DNA of 64,000 bases from Rahnella laticis (GCF_015644585.1 NZ_JADOBI010000002.1:496001-560000); one strand, 5' to 3'; shown: positions 46,601 through 57,014, counted from the first letter of the stretch. A program made the numbers and translations. Notes: generated from the letters alone by a model not told the origin.

Positions 46601-49224
46601 GCGCGTCGCGGGCCTTTATTGAACAAATCCAGCACCAGCGCAACGAGCGCGGGGAACAGCAACATAAAGCTGATAAAGCCAAACCAGTAAAGCTTGTTGG
46701 GCACCAGAATCAGCGTGCTGAAAATGAGGATTAATAAGGCAGGCGCGACCAGACTGCGGCGCAGGTTATCAAACAGTTTCCAGCGTGAAAGCAGGGTCAG
46801 CGGATTGCGGGCGCGCTGGCCGTCTTCCTGCGTCACCCGTAGTCCCAGCCAGTTCAGAAGCTGCCAGTCACCGCGGATCCAGCGGGTTTTACGCGCCACA
46901 TCCGCCAGATAATGGTCAGGATATTGCTCGTATAACACCACATCGCTGAGCATTCCGGAGCGGGCGTAACAGCCTTCCAGCAAGTCATGGCTTAGCACCA
47001 GATTTTCCGGGCAAGTGTTTTCTGTGGCCTGGATGAAAACATCCACGTCGTAAATGCCTTTGCCGACAAACGAACCTTCGCCGAATAAGTCCTGATAGAT
47101 ATCGGACGACATGGACGAGTACGGATCGTTTCCCGGCACGCTGCTGCATAACGCGGCATAACGTCCCTGGCCGTTCTCCGGGATTTCTTCCGCCAGCCGT
47201 GGCTGGAGAATGGCGTAACCGGAAACCACCCGCTGAAGCTTTTCGTTGTACACCGGATGATTCAGCGGATGCGCCATCGCGGCCACCAGCTGATGCGCCG
47301 TCGCACGCGGCAGAACCGTGTCGCTGTCGAGTGTAATCACGTATTTCACCTGCCGCAGATGTTCCTGCGTGCTGCCTTCAATCAGCGAGAACGGCTGGCC
47401 TTCATCGCGCAGCCAGCGGTTCAGCGCGTTCAGCTTGCCGCGCTTACGCTCATACCCCATCCACACGCCCTGCGCCGTATTCAGTTCACTCTCGCGATGC
47501 AACAGCGTAAACCGCGCGCCCTGCGTGGCGGGATAACGGCGGTTGAGTGACTGGATCTGGCGGGTGGCGTAAACCAGCAGCGCGTCATTTTCAGGATTGT
47601 CGCGTTTATCGCTGTCATGGAAATCACTCAGCAGCGCGAAATTCAGGTGCGCGAGCATGTTGCCGAGATAACACACCTCGAGGCTGTTGATCAGCGCATC
47701 GATATTTTTCTGACTGCCCAGCAGACAGGGAATGACCACCAGCGTACTGGCGTTTTCCGGGATCCCACCGGCGAATTCCAGACGCGGCAACGGCTGCGGC
47801 GTGCGGCTGCGGGTGGTGATTTCACTGAGCAGATTCAGTGCGAACTGGCTGGCGACCAGCACAACGGGGATCAGCAGCGCCCACCAGAGCCAGTGCAGCG
47901 CCGGATGCGCCGAGCGGTAAAGCGCATCAGCGGTAACGGCGGTGGTCAGCAGCAACAGACTGCCGAGCCACGAAAGCAGGGGCGTCTGGCTCAGTCTGGC
48001 GCGCAGGCGGGTGATCAGGGAAAAACGGGCGTTGAGATCTTTCTCCAGCGTTTTACGCCCGGCATCAATCAGATAGTAGCCGACGTGTTGTTGCTGATAA
48101 GAACCGGTTGCTTCGCGGGCCAGCGCCACGGCGCGGGCGGCGACAAAGGCTTCGTCATGACGGGAATTGCGCGAAAGACGTTCAATCTGATGGCGGTAAT
48201 TGTCGCGGGTATCAAAATGCATCAGCGGATAAACTCCGGCCGGATCGCCCTGCAACGTCTGCTCCACCACGCTGAGATTTTCGGCAAAATCAGCCCAGTC
48301 CATTTCGGTCAGCTGACGTAAACCCATAATGCTGTTGCTGACAGAAAGCTGATTAGCGGCCAGCTGCTGGTTAAACTTGTCGATCACTTCACGCTGCGTC
48401 AGCCCGACTTCGCTCAGGCGTTGTTCCACCCAGGTCAGCGGCAGTGCCAGCATCGAACCATGCCCCTGTAAGCGGCGCACCAGTTCGGCGACAAACGCGC
48501 TGGTGCGCGGCGGATTGGTGCGCGCCATATCGGCGATAATAATGATCTGACCGGACGGATCGTTTTCGGCGCTGTCCTGCAATTTATTGACCCAGTAATC
48601 GGCCAGATTGCGTTCCTGCTGGGCATTCGCCACTTCAATGCTGACGCGGCGCAGATTCTCGATCAGCGCCAGCCGCAGCATGCCGGGAAATGCCCACAGC
48701 TCACCGAGCGTCAGCGGTTTCACGCTCTGGTAGGTGGTGAAAAAACGGGTGAGCGTGGTGATATCCAGCAGCCCGTCGCTGTGGCTGACGACTTCCGTGG
48801 CGATGTCATAAATACGCGGGCAGAAATGCGGAGCGCCGAGCGGCGGCAGGCCTTTACCGAAGTTTTTCGGCAGCAACTGACGTACCAGGCGGATTTGTTC
48901 TTCAATCAGATAAAAGTTATCGAGCAGCCATTCACCGGCGGGCGTGATGCTCGCTTTCTCTCCATTGCTTAAAATCAGACAACTTCGGGTCAGGACTTTT
49001 TCATTATCATCGAGGCGTTTAAGCAGGTAATACGGGAGTTTTTTACCAGAGAGTTTGTGCGAGAGTGCCAGTTTTCCGCCGTAGCGTTCCATCTGATCAG
49101 CCGAGAAAAGCTCCGTGCGGATCGGTACCGGTTGCTCCAGCGCGCTGGCGCGGTGACGCCGCGTGAGGGAGATAACAGGCGGTGCGCGTTTGCTTTTGAA
49201 CCAGTTAATGACAGTTTTTTTCAC
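40684..49224 (-). CDS. Cyclic beta-1,2-glucan synthase, NdvB/Cgs type
   Basis: 2846 residues if started at GTG 49224 (AAGG upstream); the frame is open to 49347. Family proteins are about 2850 residues. After an N-terminal cytosolic region come about six membrane segments and a GT84 glucosyltransferase with DSDT (about 630) and RWIRGDWQ (about 785). The C-terminal half contains two DUF-like glycosyl-binding repeats and a GH94 phosphorylase domain with MGAGDWNDGMN (acid Asp, about 2525), which trims chain length. The product would be cyclic or long linear beta-1,2-glucan made at the inner membrane. Enterobacteria normally make OpgGH-type glucans, so this enzyme is notable. No exporter of the NdvA type is adjacent. 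Confidence 0.88.
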   Translation of the reverse strand: MKKTVINWFKSKRAPPVISLTRRHRASALEQPVPIRTELFSADQMERYGGKLALSHKLSGKKLPYYLLKRLDDNEKVLTRSCLILSNGEKASITPAGEWLLDNFYLIEEQIRLVRQLLPKNFGKGLPPLGAPHFCPRIYDIATEVVSHSDGLLDITTLTRFFTTYQSVKPLTLGELWAFPGMLRLALIENLRRVSIEVANAQQERNLADYWVNKLQDSAENDPSGQIIIIADMARTNPPRTSAFVAELVRRLQGHGSMLALPLTWVEQRLSEVGLTQREVIDKFNQQLAANQLSVSNSIMGLRQLTEMDWADFAENLSVVEQTLQGDPAGVYPLMHFDTRDNYRHQIERLSRNSRHDEAFVAARAVALAREATGSYQQQHVGYYLIDAGRKTLEKDLNARFSLITRLRARLSQTPLLSWLGSLLLLTTAVTADALYRSAHPALHWLWWALLIPVVLVASQFALNLLSEITTRSRTPQPLPRLEFAGGIPENASTLVVIPCLLGSQKNIDALINSLEVCYLGNMLAHLNFALLSDFHDSDKRDNPENDALLVYATRQIQSLNRRYPATQGARFTLLHRESELNTAQGVWMGYERKRGKLNALNRWLRDEGQPFSLIEGSTQEHLRQVKYVITLDSDTVLPRATAHQLVAAMAHPLNHPVYNEKLQRVVSGYAILQPRLAEEIPENGQGRYAALCSSVPGNDPYSSMSSDIYQDLFGEGSFVGKGIYDVDVFIQATENTCPENLVLSHDLLEGCYARSGMLSDVVLYEQYPDHYLADVARKTRWIRGDWQLLNWLGLRVTQEDGQRARNPLTLLSRWKLFDNLRRSLVAPALLILIFSTLILVPNKLYWFGFISFMLLFPALVALVLDLFNKGPRRALIPHLKSVFTATVSRVSRIFLHLMTLPHEAVYSVQAILLTLWRLNVSHRKLHEWASVSIGAQSRAHSPEYFYRRMWANPLVGVAVILVAAYSHLPLLAFALPLGILWFLAPRILCWLSQPAKREMPDLNVLQHAFLRQTARQTWAFFEDFVTETENWLPPDNFQEIPQPTIAHRTSPTNIGLSLLANITAWDFGYLTQKEVLERTSLTLDTLDKLEHYRGHLYNWYDTRTLEPLNPRYISSVDSGNLAGHLLTLSTGLRLWRTQPAADIGRWLAGLEDTLQMAEKQTPSPGVNKLRQLMPQTSGTEALDPLREMRALITPADGVWLQRLAAQIDAGLEEWTEFYGAFTPEVQSGVLPSLQWLAQQDARKEPGLSRTIGLARQRLDIISELEKRLNDHARMDFQFLYDKNTHLLTVGYNCEAHKMDSGKYDLLPSEIRLTNYVTIATNQLPQKSWFALGRLFTVIDKQPSLMSWSGSMFEYLMPQLVMPAYPDTLLVQMCQTAVDRQIAWGRENKVPWGISESAYAAFDLNQNYQYHAFGVPGLGLKRGLAEDMVVAPYATLMALMIRPQEACLNLAELENRGARGEYGFYDALDYTPSRLIRGQIYIVVRSYMAHHQGMGFLALANVLLGAPMNARFAANAAFQSARLLLQERVPDAVELYSPRRHFESHDSTLQKVNIELREFSNADSPAPEVQLLSNTNYHLMVTQAGGSVSRWKDLTLTRWREDATRDHRGIFCYLSDPESGTVTSNTWQPLGKQKGTYHAVLTDAGAEFRRTHGSLTMQTHIVVSPEDDVEIRRMTVTHHGRHARELEITTYAEVVLAPAANDAAHPAFSNLFVQTELMPAQEGILCHRRPREPEEQCPWMFHMMAIHGSVERETSFETDRAQFIGRGNTASNPQALRRAGALSNSAGAVLDPVMAIRQRIRLKPGVPVIIDMVYGIADTRLQSLGLLEKYRDHHIADRVFEITWSHSQVVLRQLNATEEDAGLFNRLAGAILFASQEMRGDAQAVSANRRGQSGLWGQSLSGDLPVVLLTMTSNENIGLVTLLIRAHHYWRLKGLKVDLVIMCNDSGGYQQALQNQILGLVASGAGSSQTDIPGGIFVRNGEQMTQDDRTLLMSVARVVIDDRRGSLADQLNQRMQPPHVSLPALLPVRTLNDSQPVTSPPRDLTYFNGLGGFSPDGREYQIVLNDGENTPAPWSNVLANADFGSVISESGQAYTWYENAHEYRLTPWENDPVSDSSGEAFYLRDEETGSVWSPAPLPVRGPGGYVTRHSFGYSVFEHTERGISSEMTVLVAEHAPVKLIMMTLTNVSGRPRRLSVTGYVEWVMADLRVKSAMHIVTSAAHVVQGCGVLATNHYTSNGSPRTAFFAVTGAHCSVSGDRREFLGRTGSAASPAAMKTQRLSDKTGAMLDPCGAVQSATTLIDGDQRTFIFALGLGQNAGDAEALIHQFFQEGAAQAELDRVHHHWHQVLDKIQITTPDKSVDLLTNGWLIYQTLASRILARSGYYQSGGAFGFRDQLQDTLALTHAAPQRMREQILLCASRQFIEGDVQHWWHPPTGNGVRTRCSDDYLWLPLAISHYIAVTGDGAVAEEIVPYLESRLLAPGEESFYEQPVVSNTQETLWAHGVRALKYGLKMGEHGLPLMGAGDWNDGMNLVGLGGRGESVWLGFFLYDVLQRYGALAEERQDAEVATLCREHSARLRQNLNDHAWDGEWYLRGYFDDGQTLGSHLNSECQIDAIAQSWSVLSGAGTPERTASAMQSVDKHLVDNDAGLIKLLTPPFDGNGPNPGYIRGYLPGVRENGGQYTHGAIWAVMAFAKQGNIERAWELMAMINPVNHSLTAEAVGRYKAEPYVISADIYSVAPHSGRGGWSWYTGSAGWTYRLITESLLGITRKGDTISIHSQLPENWPEISVACQQGSSRYLIRVCKSTEEYRVTLDGNQLANDEIPLTDDGQDHHVIVELGRADKNE

Positions 49225-49530
49225 ATCAACATACCTTACGCGGACCCGAGAAGGCAGTTGCCTGAGCTGCAATAAGAGTTCACGTAGAAAGAAGAAAGGA
49301 CAAAGGTCAGGGAGGCAGAACGGCTTAATACCCTTTGCGGGTAACACCTTTCATACTAGTCGTTTTACGGGGCTTCACCGGTTTATTTTCCGCGTCACAA
49401 CATATTTACAGGCCGGACATCTCTGTGTAATATCGCCGCCAGACATCAGGGTGCCCTCCCTTTTGCGTAAGCGTTAACGTCAACCAACGCACTTTCTGCA
49501 GGATAATCCTGCTCAATGTGCGGTGTATCT
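49225..49530. other. Divergent intergenic region, glucan synthase / NimT-like MFS
   Basis: About 305 bases. The left 240 should hold the promoter of the glucan synthase gene and show no motif that I can name. The right 65 are the structured leader at 49466-49530. Confidence 0.5.
49466..49530 (+). promoter_or_regulatory. Structured 5' leader B upstream of an MFS gene (shared with 26194-26265)
   Basis: Begins with CGTAAGC and the palindrome GTTAACGTCAAC (49473-49484), then CAACGC. The outer stem is CGCAC (49488-49492) with GTGCG (49518-49522), and the inner hairpin GCAGG (49498-49502) / CCTGC (49508-49512). The start ATG is nine bases after the outer stem. Compared with leader A, the first block has two changes, both at the free positions of GTTnACGTnAAC, and the inner stem is rebuilt with different paired bases. 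Confidence 0.55.
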
Positions 49531-50736
49531 ATGACTCAGCCTCAGACGTCGTCGGCGCGTCCTTCGTTTATTTCTAATTCTGCTTTTTTCCTGTTTCTTA
49601 TCCTGCTGACGGCAGCGAATTTACGTTCTCCGATCACCGCTACCGGTCCGGTTCTGGCAGATATTTGCGCGACGTTTGGCCTGAGTGCTTCAGCCGCCGG
49701 GCTGCTCAATTTTATTCCTCTGTTCCTGTTTGCGGCTGTTGCGCCGCTGGCTTCGTGGGCGGGAAACAAAGCCGGGCTGGAGAAAAGTTTATGGGTCGCG
49801 GTTTGCCTGATCACGCTGGGTTCTGTGGTGCGCGTGACACCGTATGCCAGCGGCCTGTGGGCCGGAACCGTGATCCTCAGCACCGGGATTGCTGCGGCAA
49901 ACGTGCTGCTTCCGCCGTTAATAAAGCGCGATTTCAAACAGCATACCGCCAAATATATTGGCCTGTATGCTTCAACCATGGCGATTACTGCCAGTCTTGC
50001 CTCCGGCATCGCGGCCCCTTTGCAGCACGTCAGCGGCTTTGGCTGGAAACTTTCGCTCGGCATCTGGATTGTCCCCGCCCTTATCGCCACCGTCGCCTGG
50101 CTGCCGCTGCTGAAAAATGCGCAACCGCGTGAATTACCGCATCAGCAGGCGGCTTCTGGCCGGTTGAGATCGCCGTGGAAATCCATGCTGGGCTGGCAGG
50201 TTTCATTGTTTATGGCGCTTCAGTCGATGGTTTTTTACACCCTGATCGACTGGTTCACGCCCTACGCCAGTTCACACGGCATCAGCCAGGAAAGCGCGGG
50301 CTGGATGTTATTTGCCTACCAGGCGGTGGCGATTGTGGCCAATCTGGTCTGCATGTCGGCGCTGAAAAAATACCGCGATCAGCGCGGGATCAGTTTCATC
50401 GCCTCGCTGGCCATTTTCACCGGATTAGCGGGGCTGCTGGTCTTCCCTGCTCTGCCCTTACTGTGGCTGGTTATTGCCGGTCTTGGCGCTGGCGCTTCCA
50501 TGGTGATTTGCCTGTCGTTATTTAATCTGCGGGCGACCGATCACCGTCAGGCAGCAGCACTTTCCGGGATGGCGCAATGCGTGGGGTATGGCGTGGCGGC
50601 GCTGGGGCCGTTAGTTTTTGGCATGCTGCACGAAGTCAGCCACGGCTGGACGGTGCCTTTGATTGTGCTGACGGCAGTTAACGCGCTACAGCTGGTGATT
50701 GCCCCGCTGGCAGGGCGCGCCAGACAGATAGGATAA
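49531..50736 (+). CDS. MFS transporter, CynX/NimT family
   Basis: 401 residues from ATG 49531; an ATG five codons earlier (49516) falls within the leader stem and is less likely. About 12 membrane segments. The N-terminal signature LTAANLRSPITATGPVL with Arg in helix 1 is characteristic of the CynX/NimT (cyanate, 2-nitroimidazole) branch, followed by FGLSASAAGLLNFIPLFLFAAVAPLASWAG. Substrate unknown. It shares its unusual 5' leader with the unrelated MFS gene at 26266. Confidence 0.85.
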   Translation: MTQPQTSSARPSFISNSAFFLFLILLTAANLRSPITATGPVLADICATFGLSASAAGLLNFIPLFLFAAVAPLASWAGNKAGLEKSLWVAVCLITLGSVVRVTPYASGLWAGTVILSTGIAAANVLLPPLIKRDFKQHTAKYIGLYASTMAITASLASGIAAPLQHVSGFGWKLSLGIWIVPALIATVAWLPLLKNAQPRELPHQQAASGRLRSPWKSMLGWQVSLFMALQSMVFYTLIDWFTPYASSHGISQESAGWMLFAYQAVAIVANLVCMSALKKYRDQRGISFIASLAIFTGLAGLLVFPALPLLWLVIAGLGAGASMVICLSLFNLRATDHRQAAALSGMAQCVGYGVAALGPLVFGMLHEVSHGWTVPLIVLTAVNALQLVIAPLAGRARQIG

Positions 50737-50770
50737 CGTTGCTTCTAAAATTTGTTATTAAAAAAATTCA

Positions 50771-50795
50771 GGCGGATTTCTCCGCCCGTTTTTTT
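50771..50795 (+). terminator. Terminator of the CynX/NimT-like gene
   Basis: 6-bp stem GGCGGA / TCCGCC with a 4-base loop and a run of seven T, between convergent genes. Confidence 0.85.
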
Positions 50796-50817
50796 CGTAA
50801 TTTGTCACATCACCGTT

Positions 50818-53203
<2,386 letters not shown>

Positions 53204-53382
53204 TACCCGCTCCGCAAAAATAAATTGCCAGTAACATAGCGCCAACCCGACGTGTTGTCATGCGGTTGAGCAATGATAAAAAAGCGGCTAACGTAACTGA
53301 ACGCCTGTCAGCTTCGATGAAAACAGTCAACACGGTGAACCGGCTAACCCGCTCATTTGCCGGATGATCTCAGGAGATTTCC

Positions 53383-53787
53383 ATGTCAGATAAAGTGTCC
53401 GCCCAATGTCATTGCGGTTCGGTTGTCTTCAGCGCCGTACTGACCGATGGCTATAACAACGTGCTCCGCTGCAATTGTTCGTTCTGCCGTATGCGTGGCG
53501 CGGTCGTCGTCCCGGCTCAGGAAGTGGACGTCATTAAGGGCAAGGATAAGCTCACCGAATACCGGTTTAACACCGGCGAAGCCGCACATTATTTCTGTTC
53601 TGTATGCGGGATTTACACCTTCCACCAGCGCCGTTCCAATCCTGAATTTTATGGCGTTAATGTCGCCTGCATCGAAGGCGTATCGCCGTTTGACTTCCCG
53701 GTAGTCAGCGTCAGCGACGGCATTAATCATCCGAAAGATGGCGGTAAAGGCGGCGTGGCGGGATATATTCGTTACGAACCGAAATAA
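53383..53787 (+). CDS. GFA-family zinc protein (S-(hydroxymethyl)glutathione synthase-like)
   Basis: 134 residues. Seven Cys in the GFA/CENP-V pattern: Cys9 and Cys11 (CHC), Cys30, Cys32 and Cys35 (CNCSFC), Cys72 and Cys75 (CSVC), which bind two zincs. The family includes Gfa, proposed to condense formaldehyde with glutathione, but most members have unknown substrates. Ribosome site AGGAG. Single gene with a terminator. Confidence 0.85.
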   Translation: MSDKVSAQCHCGSVVFSAVLTDGYNNVLRCNCSFCRMRGAVVVPAQEVDVIKGKDKLTEYRFNTGEAAHYFCSVCGIYTFHQRRSNPEFYGVNVACIEGVSPFDFPVVSVSDGINHPKDGGKGGVAGYIRYEPK

Positions 53788-53822
53788 ATACGGGGCTCAG
53801 GAATTAGCGACGGGAAATGAAT

Positions 53823-53855
53823 AAAATGGCGTTCTTGTAACGCCATTTTTATTTT
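53823..53855 (+). terminator. Terminator of the GFA gene
   Basis: 11-bp stem AAAATGGCGTT / AACGCCATTTT with a 5-base loop and a T-rich tail. Confidence 0.85.
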
Positions 53856-54057
53856 ATCAAATAAAGTCGCGTCCCGTTTAAATGACAGCGGCCCGTTATC
53901 TTTACGGATTTATCTTTTCTGAATTTATCCTGACATTGTTGTTTCTCTTTTTCTGTCCTACTGTTTTCCCCGAGAATAATTTCTCTCTATGGACAAATAA
54001 AATTGCAACGTAGTTTTGCAAATTTATTCGCATTTCAATTTTGCGTGGAGAATTATT

Positions 54058-55089
54058 GTGACTAACACAACTGTTGCTATTTCAGAAAGTGATTCGGCTG
54101 CTTTGCATTTATTAGAGCAGGCAATGGGATATACTTTTCAGGCGTCATTGCGCGCCGTGGCGGAGTTATGCGTTGCCGATTGTCTGGTCAAAGGCCCGAA
54201 AACGCCCGATGTGCTGGGCAAAGAACTGGGCGTCAACCCGCGGCAACTCTACCGCGTGATGCGGATGGTGGCGTCTAAGAATATCTTTAAGGAGCATGAA
54301 AACGGTGAGTTTTCCCTGACGCCTTCCGCTGAATTTTTACGTTCGGACGTCCCCGGTTCCCTGCGTGCAGCGGTATTAATGCTGACGCATGAAACACTCT
54401 GGCTTCCGCTCGGCAATGTCATTGAAAATATTCGCGGCGAATCCGCCTTTAAAAATCGTTACGGCATGAATTTCTATGAATATTGGGCGCGGGAAAGTGC
54501 GCATGACGGTATTAATGATTTTGATCGCGGAATGTCTTCCATGTCTTCGGTTGAAAATAACTTTATCGTCCGGAGTTATCATTTTCCTGATAAATCAACC
54601 GTCGTGGATATTGCCGGTGGCATGGGCGGATTATTATTAAAAGTGTTGCAAGATAATCCGACACTGCACGGTATTTTATTCGATCAGCCGCAGGTGTTAC
54701 CTAAAAACCGTCTCTGTGAACTGGGCGATGATTCCCGCTGGGAATTGCATCCCGGCAGTTTCTTTGAATCCTGCCCGACGGCGGATTTTTATATGTTGAA
54801 ATACATCACGATGGACTGGCCGGAAGAACAGGCGCGTAAAATACTGCGCACCTGCCGCAATGCCATGCATGCCGGTTCGAAGCTGCTCATCATGGAACCG
54901 GTCATTCCGCGCGGAAACGCCTGGCACGGTGGCAAGGAAGTCGATCTGCTTTTGCTGGCAAGTTTTGATGGCGGGCAAACGCGTTCCGAAGATGAAATCA
55001 AAGCACTGCTGGCGAGTGCTGATCTCAGGCTGAACCGCATTATTGATACAGGCTGCTACGTCTCAATTGTTGAAGCGGAAATTCGCTGA
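54058..55089 (+). CDS. O-methyltransferase family 2 protein lacking the catalytic His
   Basis: 343 residues from GTG 54058, which has GGAG seven bases before; the frame is open from 54016. Layout of the Methyltransf_2 (hydroxyneurosporene / plant OMT-like) family: an N-terminal dimerisation winged helix (about 15-100), then the SAM fold with DIAGGMGG (184-191), FDQPQVL and GSFFESCPTADFYMLKYI. The usual HDW catalytic motif reads MDW here, Met252 replacing His. It may therefore not transfer methyl, as with RdmB-like members, or use another base. A stand-alone gene with AT-rich 5' region. Substrate unknown. Confidence 0.75.
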   Translation: MTNTTVAISESDSAALHLLEQAMGYTFQASLRAVAELCVADCLVKGPKTPDVLGKELGVNPRQLYRVMRMVASKNIFKEHENGEFSLTPSAEFLRSDVPGSLRAAVLMLTHETLWLPLGNVIENIRGESAFKNRYGMNFYEYWARESAHDGINDFDRGMSSMSSVENNFIVRSYHFPDKSTVVDIAGGMGGLLLKVLQDNPTLHGILFDQPQVLPKNRLCELGDDSRWELHPGSFFESCPTADFYMLKYITMDWPEEQARKILRTCRNAMHAGSKLLIMEPVIPRGNAWHGGKEVDLLLLASFDGGQTRSEDEIKALLASADLRLNRIIDTGCYVSIVEAEIR

Positions 55090-55127
55090 TTTCTGGCAGG
55101 AAACGTTGAGAAAATGCAGTGACAAAG

Positions 55128-55160
55128 GGGCACGCGGGATATCGCCGGTGCGTGCCCTTT
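55128..55160 (+). terminator. Terminator of the methyltransferase-like gene
   Basis: 8-bp stem GGGCACGC / GCGTGCCC with a 14-base loop followed by TTT. Confidence 0.65.
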
Positions 55161-55216
55161 CTGTTTCTGGCGTTCTTTATGCCGCTCTTTATGACGCTCT
55201 TTATGACAAAGACATG

Positions 55217-55597
55217 TCAGGCGGCTTTTACAGCGCGGGCTTTTTTCGGTGCGGGTGCTGCTTTTTCTTCTGCTTCAGCCTCAGCTTCCGGTTCAGCTGC
55301 TTCTGCGGTGACAGGCTCTGCGGTTTCTTCAGCAGTTTCCTGAACGACGACCGCTGCGGCTTCCGGCATTTTACTGGTGCGCAGGATATGCTGAACGGCA
55401 TCTTTTTGCTCAGCGAGGTGCAGCGCTATGTTTTCCGCCAGCACTTCGTCGATCTCAAGCCCGCTCTGTGACAGCCACTCGGTGAAGGTATCTGCCATAT
55501 CGAGCATCTTGTCGTAAGCGTCTGCATCTTTTTTATTGGCAAATGTCATTTTCTCTTCACCTTTTCTGACGACAACAAATTTTGTTTCAACAGCCAT
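55217..55597 (-). CDS. yebG: SOS-induced protein YebG, with extended acidic tail
   Basis: 126 residues. The first 75 match E. coli YebG closely by recall (MAVETKFVVVRKGEEKMTF, KKDADAYDKMLDMADTF, LHLAEQKDAVQHIL). After that comes a low-complexity tail of about 45 residues, rich in Ala and Glu and ending basic (APKKARAVKAA), so it is 30 residues longer than E. coli's 96. YebG is LexA-controlled and its molecular role is unknown. A textbook LexA box lies 14 bases upstream of the start, and the ribosome site is AAGGAG. Confidence 0.92.
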   Translation of the reverse strand: MAVETKFVVVRKGEEKMTFANKKDADAYDKMLDMADTFTEWLSQSGLEIDEVLAENIALHLAEQKDAVQHILRTSKMPEAAAVVVQETAEETAEPVTAEAAEPEAEAEAEEKAAPAPKKARAVKAA

Positions 55598-55610
55598 GAC
55601 TCGCTCCTTA

Positions 55611-55630
55611 TACTGTAATTATATACAGCA
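55611..55630. promoter_or_regulatory. LexA (SOS) box
   Basis: TACTGTAATTATATACAGCA fits CTGT-N8-ACAG exactly with an AT-only centre. It overlaps the expected yebG promoter. Confidence 0.9.
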
Positions 55631-55757
55631 TATTAATGATGAGTGCAGGATACATCATTCGGCCAGCTTTTTACAGCCCGACTGTATGAAATCTCGACCG
55701 GCCTGCGCTACATTCGTACGGTGATCATTAAAACAACCGAAACTCGCGGAGAACACA

Positions 55758-56219
55758 GTGACAGAAACCGACGTATACCAGTGGACAAAAGGCGCATTTC
55801 ATATCACCACGGATAAAGCCGCGCAGGATATTCCGGCGATCCATCGTTACCTGACCCGCTCAACGTGGGCTGCCGGAATTGACGAGCAAACCGTGCGCGA
55901 TTCCGTGGAACACAGCCTCAACTTTGGTCTGTTTGAAGGCGAAAAACAAATCGGTTTCGCCCGCCTCATCACCGATTACGCCACCTTTGCTTACCTGTGC
56001 GACGTCTATGTGCTGGAAGAATATCAGGGTAACAACCTCGGTGGCTGGCTGGTGGAATGCTGCCAGTCGCATCCGGTTTCCGCGCGCGTGCGCCGCATGG
56101 TGTTGTTCACCACCACCGCGCCATGGTTATATGAAAAATTCGGTTATGAACCGGTAAACCGGCCAGATTATGCGTGGGCGATAACCCGGCCTGATATTTA
56201 TCTGAAGAAAGACAGCTAG
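55758..56219 (+). CDS. GNAT-family N-acetyltransferase
   Basis: 153 residues, start GTG with GGAG six bases upstream. Acetyl-CoA loop QGNNLGG (Q/R-x-x-G-x-G/A) at about 94-100, preceded by the beta strand YLCDVYVLEEY and followed by LFTTTAPWLYEKFGYEPV. Single-domain GNAT whose substrate cannot be told. Single gene, convergent with the TSUP gene. Confidence 0.85.
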   Translation: MTETDVYQWTKGAFHITTDKAAQDIPAIHRYLTRSTWAAGIDEQTVRDSVEHSLNFGLFEGEKQIGFARLITDYATFAYLCDVYVLEEYQGNNLGGWLVECCQSHPVSARVRRMVLFTTTAPWLYEKFGYEPVNRPDYAWAITRPDIYLKKDS

Positions 56220-56285
56220 GTTCAATCTTTGCGGTAGCGATTATCTGAAAACTGGCAAACTGTCCCGTCTGTTGTAACCGTGAAT

Positions 56286-57014
56286 TTACGGATTCACGGC
56301 ATCCCAAAACAGTGACAGCCCCGCCAGCATTAACATACCGTCAACGAAGCGGTGGAAAGTTTTATCCGACATTTTGACCACGAACTTTTTGCCGATCATC
56401 ATCCCCGCAACCAGCGTCAGGCCAACCAGCAATCCGCTCAGTAAAACCGATCCCGGCATCGCGCCGATGGCACGAAAAGTGGACGCTTTCGCCAGATAAA
56501 TGGCAAACGACGCCGCCGCTTCCGTTGACAATAACGCGCCCTTCGCCAGCCCGTAACCGGCAAAAACCGGGATTGTCAGCGGACCGGTCGAAAACACCAC
56601 GCCGGTCAGAAACCCCACCAGCGCGCCGCTCAGCGCCAGTTGTCCGTCACTGAGCGACAGCGTTTTCTTTCTGGCCCAATGTCGCAACGGGATCAGCAGC
56701 AGGAAAAAAAGACCGATAAGAAGATTAGAAAGCGTCGCTGGCAGCGCCCACAGCGTGTTCGCGCCGAGTATGGCCGCTGGAATGCCCGGCACGGCGTACA
56801 AAAAGAATGCTTTCAGGTTGATGTCTTTGCGCCAGAGGATGACGCGCGAAATATTCCCCACAATGGCCGCGACGGCCATAACAGGGATCGCTGTTTTCGG
56901 GCCAAAAGTATAAGCCAGCGCGGGAAGCAGCATGATAGAAGAACCTGTGCCGACAATGCCGCTGATCATGCCCGCCAGAACGCCAATCACAATTATGACT
57001 CCATACATCATCAC
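56286..57014 (-). CDS. TSUP (TauE/SafE) family permease
   Basis: 242 residues with about eight hydrophobic segments. N-terminal GVLAGMISGIVGTGSSIMLLPALAYTFG and the internal repeat GALVGFLTGVVFSTGPLTIPVFAGYG are the two TSUP motifs. Family members move sulfite, sulfoacetate or related organosulfur anions. Start GTG 57014 (AAGGA eight bases before), with ATGs at the next two codons. Divergent from a LysR gene that may regulate it. Confidence 0.85.
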   Translation of the reverse strand: MMMYGVIIVIGVLAGMISGIVGTGSSIMLLPALAYTFGPKTAIPVMAVAAIVGNISRVILWRKDINLKAFFLYAVPGIPAAILGANTLWALPATLSNLLIGLFFLLLIPLRHWARKKTLSLSDGQLALSGALVGFLTGVVFSTGPLTIPVFAGYGLAKGALLSTEAAASFAIYLAKASTFRAIGAMPGSVLLSGLLVGLTLVAGMMIGKKFVVKMSDKTFHRFVDGMLMLAGLSLFWDAVNP

